From Verrucomicrobiales bacterium (GTDB lineage Bacteria; Verrucomicrobiota; Verrucomicrobiia; Verrucomicrobiales; DEV007), in NCBI GenBank assembly GCA_029213065.1, contig JARGPH010000002.1, positions 74,551 through 138,550 of the forward strand: a stretch of DNA of 64,000 bases, given 5' to 3'. This document shows, in pieces, positions 9,024-17,346 of this stretch. The position numbers were made by a program, and so were the translations under genes. The notes under the pieces were generated by a model, which saw only the letters and a program-made list of their open reading frames with translations, was not told the origin of the DNA and searched no databases. The number at the start of each line of letters is the position of its first letter. Position 1 is the stretch's first letter.

Positions 9024-9886
9024 GATAGTGTTTTGGTTGAGTAGGTTTCTGAAAAGCGGTCGCGTTGACGGTGGGCGATCCATGCGTTGATCTCCCAGAG
9101 GTCACCGAGTGGTTCTTCGGTGAAGGGAAGAGTGTGGAGGTAGCCGTCGGGGCCGAACTCCGGAGTCATTGTCGAGACTTCAAAACCGCGTTCGGTCTGA
9201 GAGTTCCAAATCGTGTCCCACCAGCGCTCGTGTGCGAGGAGCGCTTCGAGAGATTCGGGTGCCCTCGGATCGGTCACCTGGGGGCCCTGGCTGTAGCCGA
9301 CGCGAGTGTGCATGTGGTAGGCGTGGCTGGCGCAAAGCGAAAGGATTTCCGGTTCCTCTTCGAGGACGAGGCGTTCTGTGACGACGCAGAAGTGACTGAA
9401 GTCGCAGGTGATCTTGAGATCAGGGATTTCCTTGAGGACATCACGAACCCGCCAGGGGCTGTTAAAGTATCGGCCCCGGTGTGTTTCCACGGAGACGGGG
9501 ATGTCGAACTCCGACTCGAGTGCGGGCACCGCGGCGTAAAACTCCATTGCTTCAGTGAAGGACCAGCCGTCGTATCCGGCCATGGTGTTGATGAATCGCG
9601 GGCAAGCGGGGAGTGCGTTTTCGATCTCCTCCTTGAGGGAGTCGAGATGCTCCTGAGGTGAGTGGTGAGGGAGGGGCACGTAGAGACCCGCCGGGGTGAG
9701 TGTGCTGATTTCGGCGATGAGACCGAGATTGTCCGCCTCGAGCGCTGCGGCGAACCCTTTTCGTTCCCCGGGATCCGGGGGGACGGGGGATTCGATTCCG
9801 GAAAAGCCGGCCTCGTGGCAGAGGGTGATGGCTTCTGTGAGGGTGCCTTCGTGGCCCCAGAGTGTTTTAAAGAGTTCCAGTTTCAT
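9020..9886 (-). CDS. Sugar-phosphate isomerase/epimerase-like TIM-barrel protein
   Basis: 288-aa xylose-isomerase-like TIM barrel. Visible barrel landmarks with likely metal ligands: the early Glu in GFSGIESPVP, VSVETHRGRY in the middle strand, TCDFSHFCVV, and the His-rich strand HAYHMHTRVG. Such proteins isomerise, epimerise or dehydrate sugars, inositols and hydroxy acids; the substrate cannot be read from sequence. Start at 9886 (MKLELFKTLWG) gives an ATGA overlap with the upstream gene, and its stop overlaps the Rieske start in the same way, so the three genes are translationally coupled. Confidence 0.82.
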   Translation of the reverse strand: MKLELFKTLWGHEGTLTEAITLCHEAGFSGIESPVPPDPGERKGFAAALEADNLGLIAEISTLTPAGLYVPLPHHSPQEHLDSLKEEIENALPACPRFINTMAGYDGWSFTEAMEFYAAVPALESEFDIPVSVETHRGRYFNSPWRVRDVLKEIPDLKITCDFSHFCVVTERLVLEEEPEILSLCASHAYHMHTRVGYSQGPQVTDPRAPESLEALLAHERWWDTIWNSQTERGFEVSTMTPEFGPDGYLHTLPFTEEPLGDLWEINAWIAHRQRDRFSETYSTKTLS

Positions 9887-10602
9887 GATTGCATGGTTTC
9901 CTTGATGAGGCGGAAGCCGAGGTTGTCGTAGCGGGCTTCGAGTGGAGCCCAGTCTCGCCAGGAGACGCGGAGGATGCGTGGGAGATGGTCCCAGGCGCCA
10001 CCGCGAATGACGCGGCGTGTCGGATCGAAACAGTTCGATGCGTGGCTTGCGGTCCAGGCGCTCGCGGTCCACTCGCAGACATTTCCGAGCATGTCGAAGA
10101 GTCCGAACCCGTTTGCGGGGTAGGTTCCCGCCGGGGTGCGACGTCCCGGGCCGACCGGTGTTCCCCGTTCATCGTATAGGTAGTTGGCATCGTTCACGCT
10201 GATCCCGCTTCCCCAGGGGAAGAGAGAGTCTGCTCCGCCGCGGCAGGCGTATTCCCATTCGCTTTCGGTGGGAAGGCGGTAGCGGGTGTCGGGATGGGAT
10301 TCCGAGAGCCAGAGGGTGTAGTTTTCAATCTCTTTGAGGCTCACGTTCACGACCGGTTTCAGTGAGTCGGTCCCGACGGCGCCGCTGCCGGATCTAAAGA
10401 GGGACCACTCGTGTTCGGTGACGGGGGCGGCCGAGATCGCAAAGCCTTTCGGAAAGGTGACGTCCTGTCGCGGCAGTTCGACCCCGCTGACATATTTGTC
10501 CGAGGATGACCCCCCCATTTTGAAACCGCCCGGAGGAACCTCGATGAACGAGTTCGCAAACGGGAGGGGGCCGCTCACAGGTTCAGGAGATTTCATCAAC
10601 AT
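9883..10602 (-). CDS. Formylglycine-generating-enzyme-fold (SUMF1-like) protein, catalytic cysteines absent
   Basis: About 239 aa with FGE-sulfatase fold hallmarks: FIEVPPGGFKMG at the start, PVTEHEW, YRLPTESEWEYACRGG, GLFDMLGNVCEWT, RVIRGGAWD, and GFRL at the end. Where true formylglycine-generating enzymes carry the Cys pair after EW in the GNVWEW region, this protein has EWTASAW, so it is unlikely to mature sulfatases. The fold is also used by oxidative C-S or C-N chemistry enzymes (EgtB-like) and by binding proteins. It sits between the ABC binding-protein gene and the TIM-barrel gene, with an ATGA overlap downstream. Start taken at the ATG 10602 (alternative 10596); a TTG at 10650 is further upstream. 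Confidence 0.8.
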   Translation of the reverse strand: MLMKSPEPVSGPLPFANSFIEVPPGGFKMGGSSSDKYVSGVELPRQDVTFPKGFAISAAPVTEHEWSLFRSGSGAVGTDSLKPVVNVSLKEIENYTLWLSESHPDTRYRLPTESEWEYACRGGADSLFPWGSGISVNDANYLYDERGTPVGPGRRTPAGTYPANGFGLFDMLGNVCEWTASAWTASHASNCFDPTRRVIRGGAWDHLPRILRVSWRDWAPLEARYDNLGFRLIKETMQS

Positions 10603-10678
10603 GGCGATTACGAAAATGGGGGGGATGGGGAGGAAGGCCGGTTGTGTCAATGTTAGTTCGTAAAGATCGTTCGGTGAA

Positions 10679-11911
10679 TCACTCGCCGTAGCCGGATTTT
10701 TTGAGTGTCTTCATCGGTGTGAGGTCAATCCCGGCCTCCATCGGGTAGGTCTCTTTGACGACGCCGAACTTGACCCACCACTCGTTGGTGAGTTTCCAAT
10801 GGTTTGAGATCTCACCCATTTTGCCGAAAGGAGGGTCGCCATCGGTGAGACCCATGAACTGGGAGGACTCGGTCCAGTTGAAAGGGTAGATCCCGCCGTC
10901 ATTGGATTCGCCGCTGGAGCCGATCACCAGCTCGACGTCGGCGACGGGGAACTTGAGTCCTTCCGCGATGATCTTGTTGCCTTCTTCGGGGTTCGCTTTC
11001 CAGTATTTGACCGCTTCAAAGTAGGCCTTGATTGCGAGGGCGGAGACTTCGCCTTTCTCGAGAAAGGAACCGCTCATATACATGCCGTCCGCGAGAAGAG
11101 CGGTCTTCTTGAAGTAGGGGTCTTTGGAGGTCGCAGCGACGGTGGCTTCGGGGAGGACCTTGAGGACGTTACTGCCGAAGGGTTCCCAGAATTCACCGGC
11201 CGCAACTTTGCCGCTCGCCATTGCCGCGACTGCGTCGTCCATGATCAGGTTGGTGTATTTCACTTCGTCGAAGCCGACGCCGTTTTCCTCGAGCCAGATC
11301 CCCATGAAGATCTGGGTGAGACCGCCTTCAAGCACGGCGACTTCTTTGCCGATGAGTTCTTTGGCCTCGGTGATCCCGGGGGCGAGAATGATTTTATCGG
11401 TTCCGTAGGACGGGTTGGTGTAGGCTACCATTTTCACGGGGACTTTCTCCTCGGCGGCGATGGGGCCGTATTCAACGGTCGAGGAGGTGACGTCGAGCTG
11501 GCCCGCTGCCATGAGGCCGAAGCTCTCGTAGGGATCCTCGATGATTTGAATGTTGAGATTGATCTCGGGGACGAGGTTTTTCTCCCTGGCGATAAACCAG
11601 AAGCCGTAGCCGGGCCAGGAGAAGAGCGACACGTTCACTGTGGGAACTTCCGCCGGTGCGGCCGGTGCCGGTGCTGCAGCGACGGGTTCGGCCTCCGGTG
11701 CCGGTGCCGGTGCCGGTGCCGGTGCCGGTGCCGGTTTCGCGGGTGCGTCGGGGGTGGCCACGGTTTCGGTGGGTGGCTCTGCGGGAGGATCGGTCGCGGC
11801 TTCCGGTTCCGGGGGTTGGGAGCAACTGCCGAGGAAGAGGGTGAGCGCGAGACCGGCGAGAAGGCCGGCAAGAGGCTTGCTAGGGAGGGTGGTATCGTTA
11901 TTGGATTTCAT
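10679..11911 (-). CDS. ABC transporter substrate-binding lipoprotein, NitT/TauT type
   Basis: 410-aa binding protein of the NMT1/TauA/SsuA type. Signal peptide with a lipobox ending at Cys30 (FLGSC) predicts a lipid anchor. A Pro/Ala/Glu-rich linker (about 32-92) precedes the binding domain, which opens with VSLFSWPGYGFWFIAREK and contains EFWEPFGSNV. Family substrates are small nitrogenous or sulfonated compounds, pyrimidine precursors or guanidine-like solutes. It lies 48 nt downstream of the permease gene; no ATPase gene is in this block. The linker contains a perfect hexanucleotide tandem repeat. Confidence 0.88.
   Translation of the reverse strand: MKSNNDTTLPSKPLAGLLAGLALTLFLGSCSQPPEPEAATDPPAEPPTETVATPDAPAKPAPAPAPAPAPAPEAEPVAAAPAPAAPAEVPTVNVSLFSWPGYGFWFIAREKNLVPEINLNIQIIEDPYESFGLMAAGQLDVTSSTVEYGPIAAEEKVPVKMVAYTNPSYGTDKIILAPGITEAKELIGKEVAVLEGGLTQIFMGIWLEENGVGFDEVKYTNLIMDDAVAAMASGKVAAGEFWEPFGSNVLKVLPEATVAATSKDPYFKKTALLADGMYMSGSFLEKGEVSALAIKAYFEAVKYWKANPEEGNKIIAEGLKFPVADVELVIGSSGESNDGGIYPFNWTESSQFMGLTDGDPPFGKMGEISNHWKLTNEWWVKFGVVKETYPMEAGIDLTPMKTLKKSGYGE
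11697..11732. repeat. Hexanucleotide tandem repeat, 6 x GGTGCC
   Basis: Six perfect copies of GGTGCC on the plus strand, coding for Ala-Pro repeats in the linker of the binding lipoprotein on the minus strand. The unit is a multiple of three, so slippage would change linker length without breaking the frame. Confidence 0.95.
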
Positions 11912-11959
11912 GATGTTTGAGGGGAGAGAGAGTTTGAGAGAGGAACGCGCGGGTGGTTT

Positions 11960-12808
11960 TCAGTAGAGGTAGCGAAACCAGAGGCGGTGAAGGAGTCGGA
12001 AAATGAGGTCGAAAAGGAGACCGAGGAGGCCGATCACGAGGATACCGGCGAGGATGTCCTCCACCCTGACAAAGCGCTTTGCCCGCATCATCATGGCGCC
12101 GATTCCGTCGGTCGCGGCAACGATCTCGGCGATGACGAGGTAGGTCCAACTCACCGCCATCATCTGCCGCGCGGTATCGACGTAACTGGGAAGGGACGCG
12201 GGGAGGATGACGTGCCAGAGGACGTTCTTTTTAGTGGCCCCGAGGGTTCGGGAACATTCTACGACCTCCTCGCGGACCGCTTTGGTGTTGTCCATGAGAA
12301 GGGTGACGAGAAACCAGACGACCCCTAGAATGAGAAGGGCTATTTTCTGGCCGTCCCCGGTTCCCAGCCACATGAGGAGCAGCGGGACGAAAGAGGGCGC
12401 GGGAAGGTAGCGGAAGGGCGAAATGAGAGGGTTGAGAAAGCTTTCGACTACCGGAAACGATCCCATGAGAATGCCGAGGGGCAGGGCGATCGCGAGAGCG
12501 ATCGCAAAGCTGATGAGGATGCGTTTCACGCTTTGCCAGATATCCACTCCGAAACCGCGCTCTGCGATGAGGTCGTAGAGTGCGGTGACGACGGTGCCCG
12601 GAGTCGGGAGGAGAGCGTCGGGCGTCAGTGAGGATTTCGCGAGGAGGTGCCAGCTGAGGATGAAGAGGGCCCAGGCGGAGATGCCGAGAGCGAACTTCAT
12701 TCCTCGATTGACCGGTTTGCGGAATTCAAAAAGGGAACGTTTCGCTGGAGACCGGGTACTCGCTTTCGATATCTCAGGGGAGAGAGGGGATAGAGCGTCA
12801 GTAGGCAT
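11960..12808 (-). CDS. ABC transporter permease, NitT/TauT (SsuC) type
   Basis: 282-aa inner-membrane permease with about six hydrophobic segments and the binding-protein-dependent transport loop about residues 165-215 (ECSRTLGATKKNVLWHVILP, the EAA-type ATPase-coupling motif). N-terminal Ser/Thr/Lys-rich cytoplasmic tail, first membrane segment about 45-65. It begins block B and precedes the binding lipoprotein. Start chosen at the ATG 12808; in-frame ATGs at 12865 and 12889 would make the coding region reach to or across the palindrome at 12871-12896, which looks like an operator. Confidence 0.88.
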   Translation of the reverse strand: MPTDALSPLSPEISKASTRSPAKRSLFEFRKPVNRGMKFALGISAWALFILSWHLLAKSSLTPDALLPTPGTVVTALYDLIAERGFGVDIWQSVKRILISFAIALAIALPLGILMGSFPVVESFLNPLISPFRYLPAPSFVPLLLMWLGTGDGQKIALLILGVVWFLVTLLMDNTKAVREEVVECSRTLGATKKNVLWHVILPASLPSYVDTARQMMAVSWTYLVIAEIVAATDGIGAMMMRAKRFVRVEDILAGILVIGLLGLLFDLIFRLLHRLWFRYLY

Positions 12809-12870
12809 AGCGTTGCGTCGTGGCTGGTTCGAATTGAGGTCTGAGAGGTGCAGAAGTCGTGCCATCCGGA

Positions 12871-12896
12871 AAAGTATTTGCGTGTGCAAATACTTT
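12871..12896. promoter_or_regulatory. Perfect palindrome between divergent permease and MarR genes
   Basis: AAAGTATTTGC at 12871-12881 and GCAAATACTTT at 12886-12896 are exact reverse complements separated by GTGT. Size and symmetry suit a MarR-dimer operator. It lies 62-88 nt upstream of the permease ATG and 104-130 nt upstream of the MarR ATG, so it could control both directions. Confidence 0.7.
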
Positions 12897-13000
12897 TTGT
12901 GTTAAGTCGTTAAGCTTGTCGGAGGTGCGGGGAATCATGGTGATTTACGGTAAGGCGGCAGTAGCTTTTCCCCTTCAGGGCTGCCATATTAGCGGGTTGT

Positions 13001-13501
13001 ATGTCCGACGAAAATTCCTTCCACCAGCACGTCGCCTGGCGCCTTTTTCTAATGAGCCATTCGGTTCTGACGAAAGCGGTGACCGCTGCTCTCGATGAGG
13101 CGGGGTGTATTTCTTTTGATACTTACGATGTGCTCGTGACCCTTTCCGAAGCGCCGGGTGGGCTCATGAAAATGGGCGATCTCGCCAACGCGACTTTTTT
13201 CAGTAACAGCGGCATTTCCCGCCGTGCCGCCCGTCTCGAGGAGGAGGGATTGATGAAGCGGGTTCGTTGCGGAGACGACGGTCGTGTTTTCTATGCGACC
13301 CTCACTCCTGCAGGACGAAAGGCCCTCCGTGATGCGTGGCCTGTTTACCGCAAGGTGATTGACAATGTGTTCGTTCGTTCGCTTTCGAAAGAGAAAGCTC
13401 AGGCGATGACGGCGATGTTCCGCACTGTTCTCCGGGAGGTCGATACGGGCCTCCTCGAACGCTGGATCGAGGAGGATCGCACCGACGAACCGATGTGCTG
13501 A
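13001..13501 (+). CDS. MarR-family transcriptional regulator
   Basis: 166-aa winged-helix regulator. After an N-terminal dimerisation helix (about 8-35) comes TYDVLVTLSEAPGGLMKMGD, the recognition helix region NSGISRRAARLEEEGLMKR (about 69-87) and the wing CGDDGRVFYATLTPAGRKAL (about 90-109), followed by C-terminal dimerisation helices. MarR proteins usually repress a divergent operon and their own gene and are relieved by a small ligand. The only divergent operon is the transporter/Rieske block, and a perfect palindrome lies between. The stop abuts the stop of the convergent GlnT-like gene, leaving no terminator space. Confidence 0.92.
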   Translation: MSDENSFHQHVAWRLFLMSHSVLTKAVTAALDEAGCISFDTYDVLVTLSEAPGGLMKMGDLANATFFSNSGISRRAARLEEEGLMKRVRCGDDGRVFYATLTPAGRKALRDAWPVYRKVIDNVFVRSLSKEKAQAMTAMFRTVLREVDTGLLERWIEEDRTDEPMC

Positions 13502-14863
13502 TCAGAAGAGGCGGGCGTAGTGATCGACTTCCCACTGGGAAACGGTCTGGTGATACTGGCGCCATTCCTCTGACTTGTAGGTGATGAATTCATCGCGGAG
13601 CTCCTGACCGAGAACCTTCGTGACAAAGGGATCGGCGGAAAAGACTTCCACCGCCTCCTGGAGGGTTTGAGGCAGTTCCCGGATCCCGGCCGCCTCAAGC
13701 TGTTCCGGAGAATACTCGTAGAGGTTGGCCTCCTGAGCGGGGCCCGGATCGATTTTTTCGCGGATCCCTTCGAGACCGGCAGCGACCATGAGAGTGGCGG
13801 CGAGGTAGGGGTTGCACGCCGCATCGGCGTTGCGGGATTCGATTCGGCCACCGCCCATGGGAACGCGGAGTGCGTTGGTGCGGTTGTTTTTTCCGAAGCT
13901 GTTGAAGACCGGTGCCCAGCTGTAATAGGCCATGAGCCCTTTTCGGACGAGTCGCTTGTAGCTGTTCACGGTCGGGGCAAAGGCTGCGCAAAGCGCGGGG
14001 CCGTGCTTGAGAACCCCGCCCACGAACTGGTAACCGAGTTCGGTGAGACCGAGGCCACGGGGATCCTCCGACGGATCGCACTTGAAAAGGTTCGCTCCTG
14101 TTTCGGGATCGAAGAGCGAGAGGTTGAAGTGGGCGCCCGATCCGGTTTTGTCGGCAAAAGGTTTCGGCATGAAGGTCGCGATGAGTCCTTCTTCGGAGGC
14201 ATACTGTTTTGCCATCATCCGGAAGAAAACGAAGCGGTCACACATGGTGAGAGCATCGGAATACTGGAAGTCGAACTCGAACTGGGAATTGGCGTCCTCG
14301 TGATCGAGTGAGTAGAGATCCCAGCCGAGGTCATTGATCGTCGTGGCCACTTTGTCGATCCACTCGTAGCGGTCCATGAAGCGTTTTACGTCGTAGCAGG
14401 CCTTGACCAGGTTGTCGTCGGGATTGGGGATTTCCAGTTTGCCTTCCTCGGTCTGTTTGACCACGTAGACTTCGCATTCGATCCCGAGGTTGACCCCGAA
14501 TCCCATCGAGGCGGCATCCGCGAGGACTTTCTTGAGCGCGACGCGGGTGTTCACCGGATAGGGATCGCCTTTGAAAGTGTTGTCGGCCGGATAGAACGCG
14601 ACCTCCTTGTTCCACGGGAGGATACAGCCGCGGTCGAGGTCGGGGACCGAGGCGATTTCATCGTCGTTGGGACGCTGCCCGAGCCCGTCGAGGGCGTAGC
14701 CGGTGTATAGTTCGGAGCCTTCGGCAAAGTGCACGAAATGATCAACGGGCACGAATTTTCCCTTGGGGACACCGTGGATGTCGACATAGGCGCCGACACA
14801 GTATTTGACGCCTTCAGCTTTGAGCTTTTCGCGGATCTGGATGAGTTCTTCTTCTGTTTTCAT
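13502..14863 (-). CDS. GlnT-type glutamine synthetase / gamma-glutamylmethylamide synthetase-like ligase (copy 1)
   Basis: 453-aa glutamine-synthetase-superfamily ligase of the GlnT/GMAS group. The N-terminus has [19 protein letters not shown] (beta-grasp), then VPDLDRG. The catalytic domain has [42 protein letters not shown] and [19 protein letters not shown], covering the usual metal-binding Glu/His positions. The His-x-His of classical enzymes reads His-Phe-Asn. Enzymes of this group ligate glutamate to ammonia, methylamine or other small amines, so a role in capturing amines released by the pathway, or in gamma-glutamylating the substrate, is inferred. It is the last gene of block C, 81 nt after a paralogue. 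Confidence 0.88.
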   Translation of the reverse strand: MKTEEELIQIREKLKAEGVKYCVGAYVDIHGVPKGKFVPVDHFVHFAEGSELYTGYALDGLGQRPNDDEIASVPDLDRGCILPWNKEVAFYPADNTFKGDPYPVNTRVALKKVLADAASMGFGVNLGIECEVYVVKQTEEGKLEIPNPDDNLVKACYDVKRFMDRYEWIDKVATTINDLGWDLYSLDHEDANSQFEFDFQYSDALTMCDRFVFFRMMAKQYASEEGLIATFMPKPFADKTGSGAHFNLSLFDPETGANLFKCDPSEDPRGLGLTELGYQFVGGVLKHGPALCAAFAPTVNSYKRLVRKGLMAYYSWAPVFNSFGKNNRTNALRVPMGGGRIESRNADAACNPYLAATLMVAAGLEGIREKIDPGPAQEANLYEYSPEQLEAAGIRELPQTLQEAVEVFSADPFVTKVLGQELRDEFITYKSEEWRQYHQTVSQWEVDHYARLF

Positions 14864-14944
14864 AGTGGGGAGGTGGTGTGGAATAAGAGAGTATGAATTT
14901 TGAGGTATTGTTAAGTCAGGGTGGTGCGGTGCTTGTCAGCGGTT

Positions 14945-16381
14945 TCAGAGAAAGGTCATCATCCGGTCGTGCTGGTCTTTGTGGATGGTGTAGAAGTCGC
15001 GTTCCCATTCCGTCGTTTTCTGAGAGATGAAGATGTCTTTCATCTCCCCGAAGACTTCACCGGCGAGCTCGTCCTCTTCGAAGTATTCGATGGCGTGGCA
15101 GAGGGTTGAGGGAAGGAAATCGATGCCCGACTGGCGGATCTCCCGTTTCGTTTTCTGGTAGAGGTCGGTGTTGATCGGTTCTCCGGGATCGAGTTCCTGT
15201 TCGATCCCTTCGAGTCCGGCGGCAAGATGGAAGGCGGCCGCGAGGTAGGGATTGACGCTCATGTCGGGAGCCCGGTTTTCGAGGCAGTATCGGTTCAGTG
15301 GCATCCGCATCATCGCGGAACGATTGTTGCGACCGTAGGCAGCGAGGACCGGGGCCCAGCTCACATCGAGCATTTCGCCCTGGGAAATAAATCCCTGGTA
15401 GCTGTTGTAGGTCGGGGATGTCACCGCGGTGATGGCGGCGGCGTGCTTGAGGACTCCGGCGGCGAAGTGGTAGGCATTCTTCGACATCGGAATACCGTAT
15501 TTCTCGATGAAGGCATTCCCCTCCGGCTCCGGAGCGAAGGCATTGGACTCCGTGGTGTTGTCCTGAAGCGACATGTTGAAGTGGCATCCCGAGCGGAAGT
15601 CATCCGCGAACGGTTTCGGCATGAAGGTGGCAATGCAGCCAGCCGATTCGGCGACTTTTTTTGCCATGAGCCTGAGAAAGACGAGCCGGTCTGACATTGT
15701 CAGGGCATCGGAATAGTCGAAGTCGAATTCATACTGGCTGTGGCCACCTTCCTGGTCGAAGGAGTAGAGACCCCAGCCGAGGTCCCGGATGTGGCGGCTG
15801 AAGGGTTCGAGGAAATCCATCGAACTGAAGGTCTGGGCAACGTCGTAAGCCGGGCAGAGGCCGCGGTAGCGATGAGGGGACAAGCCGGTGCGTTCTCCCG
15901 TTTCGGGGTCTTCGCGGAAGACGTAGAATTCGGGTTCGACCCCGAGATTGAAGGTGTAGCCGAGTGAGGCGGCGCGGTTCATCTGGCGTTTCAAAACCTG
16001 ACGGCTGTCGTTGGGATAGACGTCTCCGTGATGGTAGAGATCGCCGAAAAAGTAGGCGAAACGTCTGTCCCAGGGACAAATGATCATGGTATCGAGATCG
16101 GGTACGGCGGCGCATTCATCTTCATGCGGTCCGATCAGCCCCATGCCCTCCATTGCACCGACGGTGTAAAGTTCCGAGCCTCGCGCCATCTGGGCGAGGG
16201 CATCGGACGGAGTGACCTTTGCCTTGGGCGCGCCGTGGATATCGACGTAGGTGGAGAGGAGGTAGTCGATCCCTTCTTTCTCAATCTTCGCTTTCACTGC
16301 GGCGAGCTGAGTCTGGTCGACTTCAAAGTCTTCGGGGATAGCGAAGGTTGGTTTACTGGAATTTGAGGGCGCGGTGATCAT
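14945..16381 (-). CDS. GlnT-type glutamine synthetase-like ligase (copy 2)
   Basis: 478-aa paralogue of the adjacent ligase with the same order: [90 protein letters not shown]. The metal-binding Glu residues remain, but His before Glu in the [10 protein letters not shown] motif of copy 1 is Gln here, the loop before the second His motif differs (DDFRSG against DKTGSG), and the segment after NR is diverged. This points to a different amine or acyl substrate rather than redundancy. It lies 148 nt downstream of the creatininase-like gene. Confidence 0.87.
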   Translation of the reverse strand: MITAPSNSSKPTFAIPEDFEVDQTQLAAVKAKIEKEGIDYLLSTYVDIHGAPKAKVTPSDALAQMARGSELYTVGAMEGMGLIGPHEDECAAVPDLDTMIICPWDRRFAYFFGDLYHHGDVYPNDSRQVLKRQMNRAASLGYTFNLGVEPEFYVFREDPETGERTGLSPHRYRGLCPAYDVAQTFSSMDFLEPFSRHIRDLGWGLYSFDQEGGHSQYEFDFDYSDALTMSDRLVFLRLMAKKVAESAGCIATFMPKPFADDFRSGCHFNMSLQDNTTESNAFAPEPEGNAFIEKYGIPMSKNAYHFAAGVLKHAAAITAVTSPTYNSYQGFISQGEMLDVSWAPVLAAYGRNNRSAMMRMPLNRYCLENRAPDMSVNPYLAAAFHLAAGLEGIEQELDPGEPINTDLYQKTKREIRQSGIDFLPSTLCHAIEYFEEDELAGEVFGEMKDIFISQKTTEWERDFYTIHKDQHDRMMTFL

Positions 16382-16529
16382 GGTGTTGGAAGTGTGTTAG
16401 GACAGGTTGGGGATCGGTTTGCAAAGTGTGGTGTGGGGCGGGGTGATTGGGCGATTTTCTGATCGAATGGTATGGCGGTGCCGTTACCGGTGGCAGCACC
16501 GGCAGGGAAAGGGTTCGTTGTCTGGGGCT

Positions 16530-17327
16530 CTACCAGGAGGGGGAGCGCGATTTTTCAGCCCATTCTTCGGGAGGTAGAGGAGGTTTTTCGACGAGAGCCT
16601 TCGACGCCGTTTCGGCGAGGGCGTCGGCCATTTCCCGGAAGAGCCGTTCGCCCTGAAGGGCGGTTCCCTCGGAGGGCCGGCCGGTGAGTCCGTTCAGGCT
16701 CGTCTGGGAGACGGGGTAGGAAAGGACCGTTTCCCCGGTTCGGTCGGGGTCATCTTCGACGACGGACATGTCAACGGTTTCGGGGGCGAGATGGAGCATC
16801 AGATCGGTCTCGGCCCGGTTCGCGTGGAGATCTTCAGCGTCTTCGAAGAAGTAGTCCTTGATCGAAGGCGTCATCATGAAGGTGTTCACCATCCCGATTT
16901 GGAGCGAATTGAGATGTCTCAGTCTGAGCTTATCGATCGCGACGCGGAGGACTGCGTCATTGCCGAAGTGGGAATTCACGATGAGGAGTCGTTCCCAGCC
17001 GGTCGCGATCATCCAGTCGACGAGGTCGAGGACGGACTGGATAAAGGTTTCGTGTCGGAGTGAGAGGGTCCCGGGCCACTTCGCGGTGTGCCCCGCCGAG
17101 ACGGTGTAGGGCATCACGGGGAGGCAGGGAATTCCGGTGGCAGCGGAGGCCGCTTCAGTGAGCTGTGTTGCGATGACTGAATCGGTGTTGATGGGAAGGT
17201 GAGGGCCGTGCTGTTCGGTCGCCCCGGTGGGGAGCATCAGCATGCGCATGCCGCTCTCCTGGAGCGATTCGATCTGCGTCCATGAGAGGTCGTCGAGACG
17301 GAGTGGAGAAGGAGGGGAAGTTTTCAT
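16530..17327 (-). CDS. Creatininase-family amidohydrolase
   Basis: 265-aa creatinine-amidohydrolase-fold metal enzyme. Metal-binding segment ATEQHGPHLPINTD (Glu38, His40, Asp49), NSHFGN with His120 (family NGHGGN), and LHANRAETDLM with His168 and Glu173 (family HAGExET). Known members open cyclic amides (creatinine to creatine) or hydrolyse formamides in cofactor and riboflavin pathways. In a guanidine cluster a creatinine-like or N-acylated guanidino substrate is plausible. Gap to the ABC ATPase gene is 19 nt. The Ser and Phe replacing Gly in NGHGGN argue for a divergent substrate. Confidence 0.88.
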   Translation of the reverse strand: MKTSPPSPLRLDDLSWTQIESLQESGMRMLMLPTGATEQHGPHLPINTDSVIATQLTEAASAATGIPCLPVMPYTVSAGHTAKWPGTLSLRHETFIQSVLDLVDWMIATGWERLLIVNSHFGNDAVLRVAIDKLRLRHLNSLQIGMVNTFMMTPSIKDYFFEDAEDLHANRAETDLMLHLAPETVDMSVVEDDPDRTGETVLSYPVSQTSLNGLTGRPSEGTALQGERLFREMADALAETASKALVEKPPLPPEEWAEKSRSPSW

Positions 17328-17346
17328 GGGAGAAATGGAGAGCGGC

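Noticed and set aside
9883-10602. Annotating the FGE-fold protein as the sulfatase maturase of the window
   Set aside because: The Cys pair required for formylglycine formation is not at the expected place, and the gene is coupled to nitrogen-island genes.
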